This document shows, in pieces, positions 17,239 through 25,172 of a stretch of 64,000 bases of DNA. The translations under genes were made by a program, and so were the position numbers. Within the stretch, counting starts at the first letter, position 1; the number at the start of each line of letters is the position of its first letter. The notes beneath the pieces are model-generated. The model was not told the DNA's origin. It did no database searches and was given only the letters and a program-made list of their open reading frames with translations. Source of the stretch: Neobacillus sp. PS2-9 (GTDB taxonomy: Bacteria > Bacillota > Bacilli > Bacillales > Cytobacillaceae); the NCBI RefSeq assembly GCF_030915525.1, contig NZ_CP133269.1, positions 4,420,501 through 4,484,500 of the forward strand, in the 5' to 3' direction.

Positions 17239-19992
17239 TTAGTAAATCGTTTGCATCCCTTTTCCAGCCACGGTCATCCATTCGAATTGACGTAGTCTTG
17301 CTTCGAATAACGTCAATGGATCGCGGAACATTTCAGGATTGGTATTTAATTTGTTCAGCATTTCTTGGTTTGCGTGAATCTCGTTACGTGTTTCATCCAC
17401 AGAACCATTTAAAATGATGGCCGGACTTTTGAAGAATAACGTGACATCCCGTTCCAAGGATTTTTCAAACAACTCAAAGGATTGGAAGAACTGCTGATTA
17501 ATCGCCGTGATTGCTTCTGAATAATCCTCATTTTCTACAAAGGATTTATACTTATTGTAAAGTAATGCTTTGTTTTGAGAGATGGCTCCTAGTAGCTTTC
17601 CAGCACTTTTTAAAAGAAATTGCGACGGAGTCCGACGGAGGAGAATATTGACGGTTTCCAGCTGGAATCGACTTGTCATACGATCCGTATCGCGACGCCA
17701 ATCATCCAGTACCTTAAAATCACACTCCAACTTGAGTCTCTCTTCCCCATACATTTGATTAAACCCTTCACCCATCTCATTTAAATATTCCTGACTTTGA
17801 TTGAATTCCTCATGGCATGCCTCAATCCACTCTTGGAAGGAGAGATAAAAATTCGGCATCACCGTTTGTTCTAAATACTCTTGAATCCGTCGATTCATTT
17901 CTTCATTAAGCTCAAGGTGAATTTTACTAAAATTACTATCTTCCTTAATCAAAGAAGAACATTCCTGGAGCATTTTCGGAACAGTTGCTGAAATATCCTG
18001 CTGAATGGTTTCCTTAATCGCACGATAGGAACTCACAATAGCCTTCGTTTTCTGAACTTCAGTATCCCTCAGCTGATTTACGGCTCCATTTAACTTTATT
18101 AACATTTCTTCATTCCAGCGGATGGATTCAACTAGTTGATTCTCAACTTCAATCCGTTTTTGTAAAAGACTTGAAATCGTTGTCCGAATAAAATACAACA
18201 GCTTCGCCAAACGCTTATCTTCTATATTTCTAGTATATTTAATAGACTGAATAAATTTCGTTAAATCCTGTAGCTGTTGTTTTCGATCATATTGAGATGA
18301 AAAAGCAAAAACGTTTGCATCCGGTAGATATGAATGGATCAACGACCTGGTTTCATCAAAAATTTGAATAGCTTCCTGCTCATTGTCGATCGTATCCATC
18401 TTACTCAACAGAAAATGAACCGGTATGTCAGGTGCTAACTCTTGTATTTGGGTAAGGACTGTCCGTTCCTTCTCCGAAAACGGAGAATTAGCATCAAGTA
18501 CAAATAGAATTCTGTCTGCTACATGAAGATTTCTTAATACCTCAAACTGTTCATACTGGTTCCCTTTTAATCCAGGGGTATCGATGAATGCAATTCTATT
18601 TTCCTGTAAAAATTGATTTGGGTGCCTAAATTCAATAATAGATTCTAAGGCATTTCTGCGTCGATCCATGCGTTCTTGGAAATCTGTAAAACCAGGTAAG
18701 ATTGTGAACGTATTATCGGTAATTTCCAGAATTTCTTCTTCCTCTGCATCAGTAAACATAACCATAGAGGATGTTGGACCATCCTGTAACTCTTCTCCTA
18801 ACACCATGTTAATAAAAGCCGATTTTCCGCTACCACTTAATCCGGCGATGAATATATGCTGAGTATCAAAATCACTTAACTGTTCAACGATCCATTTCAC
18901 TCGATTATTTTCACCCATATCATGTGTCTCAGCCCAACTCAAGATGCTGTTAAGTAGCGATAGACACTCATCTTGCTCATCAAAATGTAATTCGGTTGTA
19001 CTTATTAAATTTTCTGCCTCACTCACAATCGACCTACTGATGCTTTCCGGAAAAAGTTCATTCCACGAAAGAACTGCTGCAGATGAAATTACCACAGTTG
19101 AGGGGTCAGCAAGTCTGAGCCAATTCGTTAATAGATCTGGAATAAAACCTTGTAGCATTTTAATGAAGTATCTTCCCTCAATTAAGCTTAAATAGGTTTC
19201 CTTATGAAGTTGAGAAAGGACAGACCAGTTACTACCTCGATCAATATCGAGATTTAATAACAAGTGATTGATTTCTGTAATCCATTTAAAATAAGATTCT
19301 TCATTCTGATAACTTTTCCACAGTGAGGTGATAAGCTGTTCAAACCTTTTCTGATCGAGGTTAAACAAGAGAATTAACGCTTGTGAAAAATAACTTGGTT
19401 GTTGATGTTTTGTTACACCTTTATCGACATACGTATTTAGCACATCAAACCATTCTACCGATTCTGTGCGTTTCGCTTCATTTACTGCTAATTCAATCGC
19501 ATTGGTCCAATCCTGCTGTTCCTCAAAAAAGGCGCGGGCAATTTCGGTCACATTTGGATAATCAGGATTGGCATTAACCGTCTTTTTAATGGTAGACACT
19601 GCTGCCTCTAATTTACCTCGTTCGATATAGAGTGAAAATAAATGTAAAGCAACCTCTGTATTTAAAGTAAGATTATCGGATTTTATGGCTGTATATATAT
19701 CTTCTGCTGTAGATATTAGACCAAGCTCATTGTATGCATCTGCTGTATTTTTCTTAGCCCATGGTTCAAGTTCATCGGTGATATTTTCCCATTTAAAAAT
19801 GGCTGCTTCGTAATCTTTATGTTGAAAATACACTTCACCCTGGGCAAAGCGAATCGATGATAAATCAGGAACATCCTTTTGCGCTTCCTCTTGAAATGCT
19901 TCACCCAGCACCTGAATCGGGTGAATATCCTCATGTTCATTAATGAACATTTTATAATAAGTCTTTTCTTTTAATTGCTTTTCTAACGTCAT
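17239..19992 (-). CDS. TPR plus dynamin-like GTPase
   Basis: A 917-residue protein using the ATG at 19992, which has GGAGGG at the right distance; upstream in-frame starts lack a site. The first 380 residues are helical with TPR-like spacing (for example FAQGEVYFQHKDYEAAIFKW). The GTPase follows: G1 GLSGSGKS near residue 385, G3 DTPGL, G4 variant SKMD instead of NKxD. The remaining 300 residues are long amphipathic helices as in bacterial dynamin-like proteins. Those proteins remodel or protect membranes, often under phage or antibiotic stress. No transmembrane segment is visible. It is monocistronic, with its own terminator. GTPase assignment is strong; membrane role is inferred. Confidence 0.85.
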   Translation of the reverse strand: MTLEKQLKEKTYYKMFINEHEDIHPIQVLGEAFQEEAQKDVPDLSSIRFAQGEVYFQHKDYEAAIFKWENITDELEPWAKKNTADAYNELGLISTAEDIYTAIKSDNLTLNTEVALHLFSLYIERGKLEAAVSTIKKTVNANPDYPNVTEIARAFFEEQQDWTNAIELAVNEAKRTESVEWFDVLNTYVDKGVTKHQQPSYFSQALILLFNLDQKRFEQLITSLWKSYQNEESYFKWITEINHLLLNLDIDRGSNWSVLSQLHKETYLSLIEGRYFIKMLQGFIPDLLTNWLRLADPSTVVISSAAVLSWNELFPESISRSIVSEAENLISTTELHFDEQDECLSLLNSILSWAETHDMGENNRVKWIVEQLSDFDTQHIFIAGLSGSGKSAFINMVLGEELQDGPTSSMVMFTDAEEEEILEITDNTFTILPGFTDFQERMDRRRNALESIIEFRHPNQFLQENRIAFIDTPGLKGNQYEQFEVLRNLHVADRILFVLDANSPFSEKERTVLTQIQELAPDIPVHFLLSKMDTIDNEQEAIQIFDETRSLIHSYLPDANVFAFSSQYDRKQQLQDLTKFIQSIKYTRNIEDKRLAKLLYFIRTTISSLLQKRIEVENQLVESIRWNEEMLIKLNGAVNQLRDTEVQKTKAIVSSYRAIKETIQQDISATVPKMLQECSSLIKEDSNFSKIHLELNEEMNRRIQEYLEQTVMPNFYLSFQEWIEACHEEFNQSQEYLNEMGEGFNQMYGEERLKLECDFKVLDDWRRDTDRMTSRFQLETVNILLRRTPSQFLLKSAGKLLGAISQNKALLYNKYKSFVENEDYSEAITAINQQFFQSFELFEKSLERDVTLFFKSPAIILNGSVDETRNEIHANQEMLNKLNTNPEMFRDPLTLFEARLRQFEWMTVAGKGMQTIY

Positions 19993-20266
19993 TATATTTC
20001 CCTCCAATTGCAACCACTCTATGTCATTCATATGAAAAAGAGGCACAATTATTCCATACAGTATTCGATGTAAGTTCAGAATTTAAGTCCTAATTATTAA
20101 GATTCTATCAGAGGTATTTTTTAAAAAGATGTCAGTTGTATGTCAATTTGGAGTCAAATGTAACTGAACATAAGAAGAATGGATTAATAAGACAGATGGG
20201 ACCTTCTTCCCTTTTATACCACGAGCAACGTATAATAAAACCAAAGAATAGAAGGAGAAGTTCACT

Positions 20267-20788
20267 TTGGAAAAGGAACAAGCGATAGTTTTATCCGATT
20301 GTATTGAAAATGCAAATCACTTTATTTTTGAAATAAAGAAGCTTGAAACAGTAGGCGGAGTCTTACCGCGATTCCATCAATGGACAAATGGAAAAAATAC
20401 ATTAGCTGGATATGAAGTAAACCGCCTTGATAGTGATACAGGCTATTATTTTTTATTCATAGATTGGCATCGCAATGAAAACTACTATTTAGTGATTTAT
20501 GCACATGATAAGTCCACCACCTGTGCCGAGATTCGGCACATTCAAGAAATTGATGGAGCACCACATTTTGTCTGGATGTATAAGCCGTTTAAACGTGACG
20601 GGAAAAACGACCAAAGAAAAGCCTTTTTTAAACAAATGTTTGGATCAACAACGGTTCAAATCAAACTTCCTTCCTCTCCGCATGAGGTGGATGACTTTTT
20701 GAACCAATTGTTTAAGCTCTGTCAAAACCGGATTAAAGCCGACAAGATTGTTGACGTATTTGACGTTGAAAAATTAGAAAAGGAATGA
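20267..20788 (+). CDS. Hypothetical protein
   Basis: A 173-residue soluble protein starting at a TTG with GAAGGAGAA upstream. It has aromatic-rich beta strands in the middle (TGYYFLFIDWHRNENYYLVIY) and a charged C-terminus. I do not recognise the family. It overlaps or abuts the zinc-ribbon gene that follows, so the two form a small operon. Confidence 0.75.
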   Translation: MEKEQAIVLSDCIENANHFIFEIKKLETVGGVLPRFHQWTNGKNTLAGYEVNRLDSDTGYYFLFIDWHRNENYYLVIYAHDKSTTCAEIRHIQEIDGAPHFVWMYKPFKRDGKNDQRKAFFKQMFGSTTVQIKLPSSPHEVDDFLNQLFKLCQNRIKADKIVDVFDVEKLEKE

Positions 20789-20793
20789 AAAAA

Positions 20794-21060
20794 ATGACTA
20801 CCTATAAAAACTGTCAAAGCTGTGGAATGCCTCTTGCAAAAGATGAACTTGGAGGGGGAACCGAAATAAATGGAGCCAAAAGCACCAAGTATTGCAGCCA
20901 TTGCTATATCGATGGAGAGTTCACTTTACCGAATATCACTGTCGAAGAAATGAAAGAACGAGTAAAACAGAAGATTGTTGAATTTGGAATGCCTAAATTT
21001 ATAGCGGGTATGTTTACGAGAAATATACATAAGTTGGAAAGATGGAATACTAATAAATAA
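20794..21060 (+). CDS. Small zinc-ribbon protein
   Basis: An 88-residue protein with the pattern CxxCGMPL near the start and YCSHCYxDGEF twenty-odd residues later: four cysteines fitting a zinc ribbon (the putative zinc ribbon family, Pfam zf-ribbon_2 type). The C-terminal half (VEEMKERVKQKI, then FTRNIHKLERW) is the conserved helical part of that family. ATG 20794 is preferred over 20785 because AGGA lies nine bases before it. Function unknown; members are often linked to transcription or antibiotic-related genes. Confidence 0.85.
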   Translation: MTTYKNCQSCGMPLAKDELGGGTEINGAKSTKYCSHCYIDGEFTLPNITVEEMKERVKQKIVEFGMPKFIAGMFTRNIHKLERWNTNK

Positions 21061-21063
21061 GCA

Positions 21064-21092
21064 GAAAAGGAGACCGTCTTGGCCTCCTTTTT
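21064..21092. terminator. Terminator between convergent genes
   Basis: AAAAGGAG-A-CC pairs with GG-C-CTCCTTTTT, with T-run downstream on the plus strand. Confidence 0.8.
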
Positions 21093-21099
21093 GTGATAA

Positions 21100-21822
21100 T
21101 TATAATACTTTACTTAAGAATGCTTTCGTCCGTTCTTCCTTTGGATGTTCGAATAATTCAATTGGGACATTTTCTTCAACAATTAAGCCGCCGTCCATGA
21201 AGATTACGCGATCGCCCACTTCTTTAGCAAAGCCCATTTCATGGGTGACCACGACCATTGTCATCCCTTCTTTAGCAAGCTGCTTCATGACTTCGAGTAC
21301 CTCACCGACCATTTCCGGGTCGAGGGCAGACGTTGGTTCATCAAACAGCATGATTTTCGGTTCCATTGCGAGCGCCCTTGCAATCGCTACCCGTTGCTTT
21401 TGCCCGCCGGATAAAGAATCAGGGTAGGCCTCGGCCTTGTCCTCTAATCCTACTTTCCGTAAAAGCTCTAATCCTTTTGCCCTTGCCTTTTCTGCTGGTA
21501 CATTCCTTACCTTCATAGGGGCAAGCATAATATTTTCAATCACCTTTTTATGCGGAAATAGATTGAATTGCTGAAACACCATTCCCACTTCGGTTCGGAC
21601 TTTGTTGATATCCGTTTGCTTGTCCGTTAAGTCAACACCTTCAATACATACATGGCCGCCAGTGATGGTCTCAAGCATATTTAGACAACGAAGGAAAGTG
21701 GATTTCCCTGAGCCTGAAGGTCCAATGACAACTACAACTTCTTGCGGCTTAACAGTAACATTGATGTCCTTCAGTACTTCATTACTACCAAATGACTTTT
21801 TCAAATTTCTTACTTCAATCAT
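21100..21822 (-). CDS. Polar amino acid ABC transporter ATPase (GlnQ/ArtM type)
   Basis: A 240-residue ATPase with Walker [10 protein letters not shown], the family-typical [13 protein letters not shown], signature [14 protein letters not shown] and Walker [15 protein letters not shown]. It energises uptake of an amino acid with the permease (4-bp overlap, ATGA type) and the lipoprotein upstream. It is the last gene of the operon. Glutamine, arginine or cystine would all be possible. Confidence 0.95.
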   Translation of the reverse strand: MIEVRNLKKSFGSNEVLKDINVTVKPQEVVVVIGPSGSGKSTFLRCLNMLETITGGHVCIEGVDLTDKQTDINKVRTEVGMVFQQFNLFPHKKVIENIMLAPMKVRNVPAEKARAKGLELLRKVGLEDKAEAYPDSLSGGQKQRVAIARALAMEPKIMLFDEPTSALDPEMVGEVLEVMKQLAKEGMTMVVVTHEMGFAKEVGDRVIFMDGGLIVEENVPIELFEHPKEERTKAFLSKVL

Positions 21823-22478
21823 TCTGTTGCCAACCTCCTTTCAAGACGTGATAACAGGAAGCTTAAAGAGAGAGTTAACACGAGATAAATAACAGCAGCC
21901 GTTATATATGGCTCCCAAACCCGGAAATACTGTCCTTGCATAGCTCTTCCCCAATACATTAATTCTGGGGCGGCAATTAAAGCGGCCAGTGACGATTCCT
22001 TAATGAGTACAATAAATTCATTTCCTAAAGGTGGAATCATTCGTTTAAACGCTTGGGGCAGGATGATATTCCACATGGATTGGGCGTGAGTCATCCCTAA
22101 TGATCGAGCAGCTTCCATCTGCCCTCGATCAATAGACTGAATGCCAGCACGGAAAATCTCCGAAATATAGGCTGCAGCATTTAATGAAAGAGTGACAATG
22201 GCTGCAGCAATAGCGTTTGTACTCCCAGTGAATAAAGGTACGACTGCAAAATGAATTAATAGAATTTGCACGAGTAATGGAGTACCACGAAAAAAGGTGA
22301 TATAAATACTAAAAGGTAAGGCTAAAAGCTTGTTCCTCATCATTTTTCCTAGACCGATTAATAGCCCCAGGACCGTTCCAATTATTATACTGGCGATTGA
22401 AAGACCAATAGTTAGTAACGTCCCCTTTAGAAAAAAAGGAGCGTACTCAGCTAAAATATCCCAACGAAAATCCATCAT
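21819..22478 (-). CDS. Polar amino acid ABC transporter permease
   Basis: A 219-residue permease with about five membrane helices and the HEAT/EAA-type loop [22 protein letters not shown]. It belongs to the His/Glu/Gln/Arg/opine permease subfamily. Only one permease gene is present, so it probably works as a homodimer. A hairpin lies between it and the binding-protein gene. Confidence 0.95.
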   Translation of the reverse strand: MMDFRWDILAEYAPFFLKGTLLTIGLSIASIIIGTVLGLLIGLGKMMRNKLLALPFSIYITFFRGTPLLVQILLIHFAVVPLFTGSTNAIAAAIVTLSLNAAAYISEIFRAGIQSIDRGQMEAARSLGMTHAQSMWNIILPQAFKRMIPPLGNEFIVLIKESSLAALIAAPELMYWGRAMQGQYFRVWEPYITAAVIYLVLTLSLSFLLSRLERRLATE

Positions 22479-22553
22479 TTGATCCCCCTATACAGACATG
22501 ATGCTCCCTATGCATCGAGTGCGGTTGTTAGACAGTGTTGCAAAAATAACCAA

Positions 22554-22592
22554 AAATTGCGTAACTGCTAGTTTTGAAGAGTTACGCAATTT
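22554..22592 (-). terminator. Attenuating hairpin between binding protein and permease genes
   Basis: AAATTGCGTAACT (22554-22566) pairs perfectly with AGTTACGCAATTT (22580-22592). It lies just after the binding-protein stop. Partial termination here would give the usual excess of binding protein over membrane parts. Confidence 0.75.
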
Positions 22593-22604
22593 TATCAGTT
22601 CTTA

Positions 22605-23408
22605 TTATTGTTGGTCTTTTAAAATTTGAGTATCTGGATCTACCTTAAACCATTTCTTGTAAATTTTCGCGTATGTTCCGTTATCAATAACTTCCTTAAT
22701 TGCTTTATCAAGGTCTGCCTTAAGCTTGCTTCCCTTTGGCATCATTAACCCGTAAAATTCTTTTGCAAATGCATTAGAATCTTCGATAACAACGAACTTA
22801 TCTTTCGGATTATTTTTCACATATTGTTCAACAACGGTATTATCAGCAACAACGGCGTCTGCCCCGCCACTCTTTAATTCAAGAATCGCTAGATTATTAT
22901 TTTCAAACTTTTTAATTTTCTCATTATTTTTACCTAGAAGCCCTTCAACTGCTTCTTGTCCAGTCGTTGCGTTTTGAACAGCAATTGTCTTACCATTCTT
23001 TAAATCTGCTGCACTCTTAATATCGCTGCCTTCTGGAACGAGGATCTTATTGGTAGATAAGAAGTACGGCACAGTAAAGTCATAGGATTGCTTCCGCTCA
23101 TCGTTAATTGTGATGGCAGAGATACCAAGATCAGCAGTCTTCTTGTCTAGCTCCACAAATAATGGATCCCAGCCTACATGTTCCACCTTGATCTTAAGAC
23201 CCGCTTCCTTAGCCACTGCGTTAATAAAATCAATATCAAATCCTACAACTTCTCCCTTATCCTGGTATTCAAAAGGTGCATAAGCTGCATCGGTAACGAC
23301 TCTTAATGTCTTTTCTCCCTCGCCTCCTGTTTTACTTGTCCCACAGGCTGATAGAATCAAGAGAAATGCCACCATGAAAACTGTTGAAACTAATTTTAAT
23401 TTCTTCAT
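22605..23408 (-). CDS. Amino acid-binding lipoprotein of the ABC importer
   Basis: A 267-residue extracellular receptor. The signal peptide ends in the lipobox LILSACG, so Cys22 is lipidated. The mature part starts TLRVVTDAAYAPFEYQDKGE and has the family signature GFDIDFINAVAKEAG. Residues typical of basic or polar amino acid sites (FEY, DLGISAITINDERKQSYDF) resemble ArtP/ArtJ-type arginine or GlnH-type receptors; I cannot choose. GGAGGT precedes the ATG. Confidence 0.94.
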   Translation of the reverse strand: MKKLKLVSTVFMVAFLLILSACGTSKTGGEGEKTLRVVTDAAYAPFEYQDKGEVVGFDIDFINAVAKEAGLKIKVEHVGWDPLFVELDKKTADLGISAITINDERKQSYDFTVPYFLSTNKILVPEGSDIKSAADLKNGKTIAVQNATTGQEAVEGLLGKNNEKIKKFENNNLAILELKSGGADAVVADNTVVEQYVKNNPKDKFVVIEDSNAFAKEFYGLMMPKGSKLKADLDKAIKEVIDNGTYAKIYKKWFKVDPDTQILKDQQ

Positions 23409-23585
23409 TTCTAGACCTCCATTATTTTTTTATAAAAACAATTTTACCAAATAATAATAATATTTTGAATATAAATGATTATAACTTTTTTTGTGTATAT
23501 ATTCAATCGTTATAATTTTCTTACTATAGTAATACACTAATGAACTACCGTAATAAAGTCTTCTTGAAATTAGGCATTCGCCGTT

Positions 23586-23612
23586 ACAGCCCGAAAGTCC
23601 CGGCATAATTTA
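23586..23612 (+). promoter_or_regulatory. Possible sigma-K/sigma-E type sporulation promoter
   Basis: CATAATTTA (23604-23612) fits the mother-cell -10 CATANNNTA, with AC 16 bp upstream (23586-23587) as sigma-K promoters need. A GGAGAG ribosome site and the coiled-coil gene follow. Confidence 0.4.
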
Positions 23613-23644
23613 TAGGGTATATATCATGTTAGGAGAGATGCCCA

Positions 23645-23983
23645 ATGAACCCTTATAGTTATTATCAACACCCACAAATGCCGATTGAGTATCATAGCTA
23701 TGTTCCAGCTGAGCAAATGACTTCTTATGTATCACACGATCCTTATGTAACACACGACCCTTATGCAACGCAAATTCAATATGACCCCAATCGCCAGCCT
23801 CAACAGCTTGAGCGTCGAGTCAATCAGCTTGAAAGACAAAATGAGCGTCAGGAAAGAGAGATTAACCAGCTTCAACGAGATGTTAATCAGCTTCAACGCC
23901 GTCTACAACGAGTGAATCAACGTGTTCGCATTCTCGAAAGAAGATTTAACATCCCATTCACTCCATTTGATGGAGAGTATTAA
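23645..23983 (+). CDS. Coiled-coil protein, possibly spore-associated
   Basis: A 112-residue protein. The first half is rich in Tyr, Pro and His (YSYYQHPQMP, repeated DPYVTHDPYAT), like spore coat proteins. The second half is a heptad-repeat coiled coil (LERRVNQLERQNERQERE, then INQLQRDVNQLQRRL) ending RRFNIPFTPFDGEY. No signal peptide. The sigma-K-like promoter and composition suggest a coat or spore surface protein, but no homologue is recognised with certainty. Confidence 0.7.
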   Translation: MNPYSYYQHPQMPIEYHSYVPAEQMTSYVSHDPYVTHDPYATQIQYDPNRQPQQLERRVNQLERQNERQEREINQLQRDVNQLQRRLQRVNQRVRILERRFNIPFTPFDGEY

Positions 23984-23995
23984 AGATATTAAAGG

Positions 23996-24030
23996 AGAAC
24001 TAGGCGTACGTTAAGCCTGGTTCTTTTTTA
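23996..24030 (+). terminator. Terminator of the coiled-coil gene
   Basis: AGAACTAGGC (23996-24005) pairs with GCCTGGTTCT (24015-24024) with one G:U, then TTTTTT. Confidence 0.85.
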
Positions 24031-24091
24031 ATATAAATCTTACATAGTTATAAGCGTTTCTCCCATTGATTATCACCCATTTGAGAAATCC

Positions 24092-24108
24092 TGTTACCTT
24101 TCCTTACA
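24092..24108. promoter_or_regulatory. TnrA/GlnR-type box before the small gene pair
   Basis: TGTTACCTTTCCTTACA matches the core TGTNA-N7-TNACA. It lies about 45-60 bp before possible -10 elements at 24135-24155, the usual place for TnrA activation. Confidence 0.6.
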
Positions 24109-24175
24109 CAGTTACTGACAAAGGGTACAAATTCAGATAAGTTTTTCAATATAAACACAGAGAGGAAGATCCTAT

Positions 24176-24313
24176 ATGTATCAAAGACAAGAGATTCAAT
24201 TAGCTGAAAAGATTCTTCAGTTAGATAGGTTACGAGATGAATTGTACGAAGAACTAATGAAGGTCATGGGCTCCCAAGCAAACGACCTATTAAGAAAACT
24301 ACAAAATTATTAG
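24176..24313 (+). CDS. 45-residue peptide, YkzB-like by position
   Basis: ATG with AGAGGAAGAT upstream; the product (MYQRQEIQLAEKILQLDRLR...) is a charged, helical 45-mer ending KLQNY. It is followed after 20 bp by a second small gene and then tnrA. In B. subtilis, as I recall, the TnrA- and PhoP-controlled ykzB-ykoL operon encodes two peptides of about 50-60 residues in the same neighbourhood. The TnrA box upstream fits that. Identity is by context and size, not sequence. Confidence 0.65.
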   Translation: MYQRQEIQLAEKILQLDRLRDELYEELMKVMGSQANDLLRKLQNY

Positions 24314-24333
24314 AATCATGAGGAGGGGAAAAA

Positions 24334-24498
24334 TTGGCCACTCATTTACGAAAAGGTCTCGAACGGCTAAAACATTTTTATATAAAAAAATTAATGGAGT
24401 CGGAACAACAAAGCGGCACACCCGCCAAGGAGCTTCATTCCCTTACCATCAGAGAACTCTCAAATCTTTATAAAAAAACATACCCCACTAATAAGTAG
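24334..24498 (+). CDS. 54-residue basic peptide, YkoL/Fur-regulated-basic-protein-like
   Basis: TTG start with a very strong GAGGAGGGG site. The product has LRKGLERLKHFYIKKLMES and a C-terminal LHSLTIRELSNLYKKTY, the pattern of small Fbp/YkoL-type basic proteins (Y-I-x-K-L, then L-T-x-x-E-L-x-x-x-Y). It forms an operon with the preceding 45-residue gene. Position before tnrA favours YkoL. No clear Fur box is present, only a TGATTATCA half-site at 24067-24075. Confidence 0.7.
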   Translation: MATHLRKGLERLKHFYIKKLMESEQQSGTPAKELHSLTIRELSNLYKKTYPTNK

Positions 24499-24564
24499 TA
24501 TCACTTCTACTCATATTACCTTTTCAAAATAAATTATGCATTATAGTACCAAAGTCCAGTCCGA

Positions 24565-24581
24565 TGTGAGAAAATCTAACA
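24565..24581. promoter_or_regulatory. TnrA box of tnrA
   Basis: TGTGAGAAAATCTAACA matches the full consensus TGTNANAWWWTMTNACA without a mismatch. Its centre is about 51 bp before the start expected from TATAAA at 24612-24617, the distance seen at TnrA-activated promoters, suggesting autoactivation. Confidence 0.85.
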
Positions 24582-24643
24582 TATAATGTAGTGTATATCG
24601 AATTTTCCAACTATAAAACGAACGGGTGTGGTGAGAGGCTAAA

Positions 24644-24970
24644 ATGGGAAAAGATTTGTCTTATAAAGATAAGAAGGTAATCACCATTGGAATTGTTAGA
24701 GATCTTACTGGTCTTTCAGAAAGACAAATAAGATATTACGAAGAGCGGAAACTTATTTTTCCTGAAAGATCAGCAGGAGGCAGCCGAAAATTCTCTTTTT
24801 CCGATGTTGAATTGTTAATGGAAATCGCCAATAAAATCGAAGACGGTATTCAAACTCATGAAATTAGAAAAGAAATGCTTCGCGATCAAAAGAAAATCAA
24901 CCAGGATGCGATTCGTCGGAAGATGATCCAAGGACAGTTGAATGCTCAATTTGGTATTCGGAAAAATTAA
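24644..24970 (+). CDS. tnrA: Nitrogen regulator TnrA
   Basis: MerR-superfamily regulator, 108 residues. The DNA-binding part is [20 protein letters not shown], with the wing [20 protein letters not shown]. The C-terminal tail [11 protein letters not shown] is the short glutamine-synthetase-binding end that distinguishes TnrA from the longer GlnR. In Bacillus it activates nitrogen-scavenging genes when feedback-inhibited glutamine synthetase is absent. Exact TnrA boxes before it and before amtB support the identity. A terminator follows. Confidence 0.92.
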   Translation: MGKDLSYKDKKVITIGIVRDLTGLSERQIRYYEERKLIFPERSAGGSRKFSFSDVELLMEIANKIEDGIQTHEIRKEMLRDQKKINQDAIRRKMIQGQLNAQFGIRKN

Positions 24971-24984
24971 ATCCCTATTTATTG

Positions 24985-25016
24985 CCTTGACTCCTTGTTA
25001 GGAGCAAGGTTTTTTT
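24985..25016 (+). terminator. Terminator of tnrA
   Basis: CCTTG-A-CTCC pairs with GGAG-C-AAGG, then seven T. Confidence 0.9.
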
Positions 25017-25068
25017 ATGCTTAGATTCCCCTATCAACCTACAAGAATAGCTCATCCTTCAAAAACTA

Positions 25069-25085
25069 TGTTAGATAACCTTACA
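25069..25085. promoter_or_regulatory. TnrA box upstream of amtB (activation position)
   Basis: TGTTAGATAACCTTACA matches TGTNA-N7-TNACA. It lies about 40 bp before a weak TGTAAA -10 at 25112-25117, so activation from about -50 is likely. Confidence 0.75.
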
Positions 25086-25134
25086 AACTTATAGATTCAA
25101 CCACTTATTCATGTAAAAATACAACTACACTAAA

Positions 25135-25151
25135 TGTTATAAAAATTAACA
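25135..25151. promoter_or_regulatory. Second TnrA/GlnR-type box next to the amtB start
   Basis: TGTTATAAAAATTAACA matches TGTNA-N7-TNACA and ends 21 bp before the amtB start codon. It is too close to the gene for activation and could be a repression site. Confidence 0.5.
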
Positions 25152-25172
25152 TTATTCTAAAGGGGGAGAAAA

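Noticed and set aside
24060..24080. Fur box before the YkoL/Fbp-like gene
   Set aside because: Only one half-site (TGATTATCA) is present; the second half does not match.
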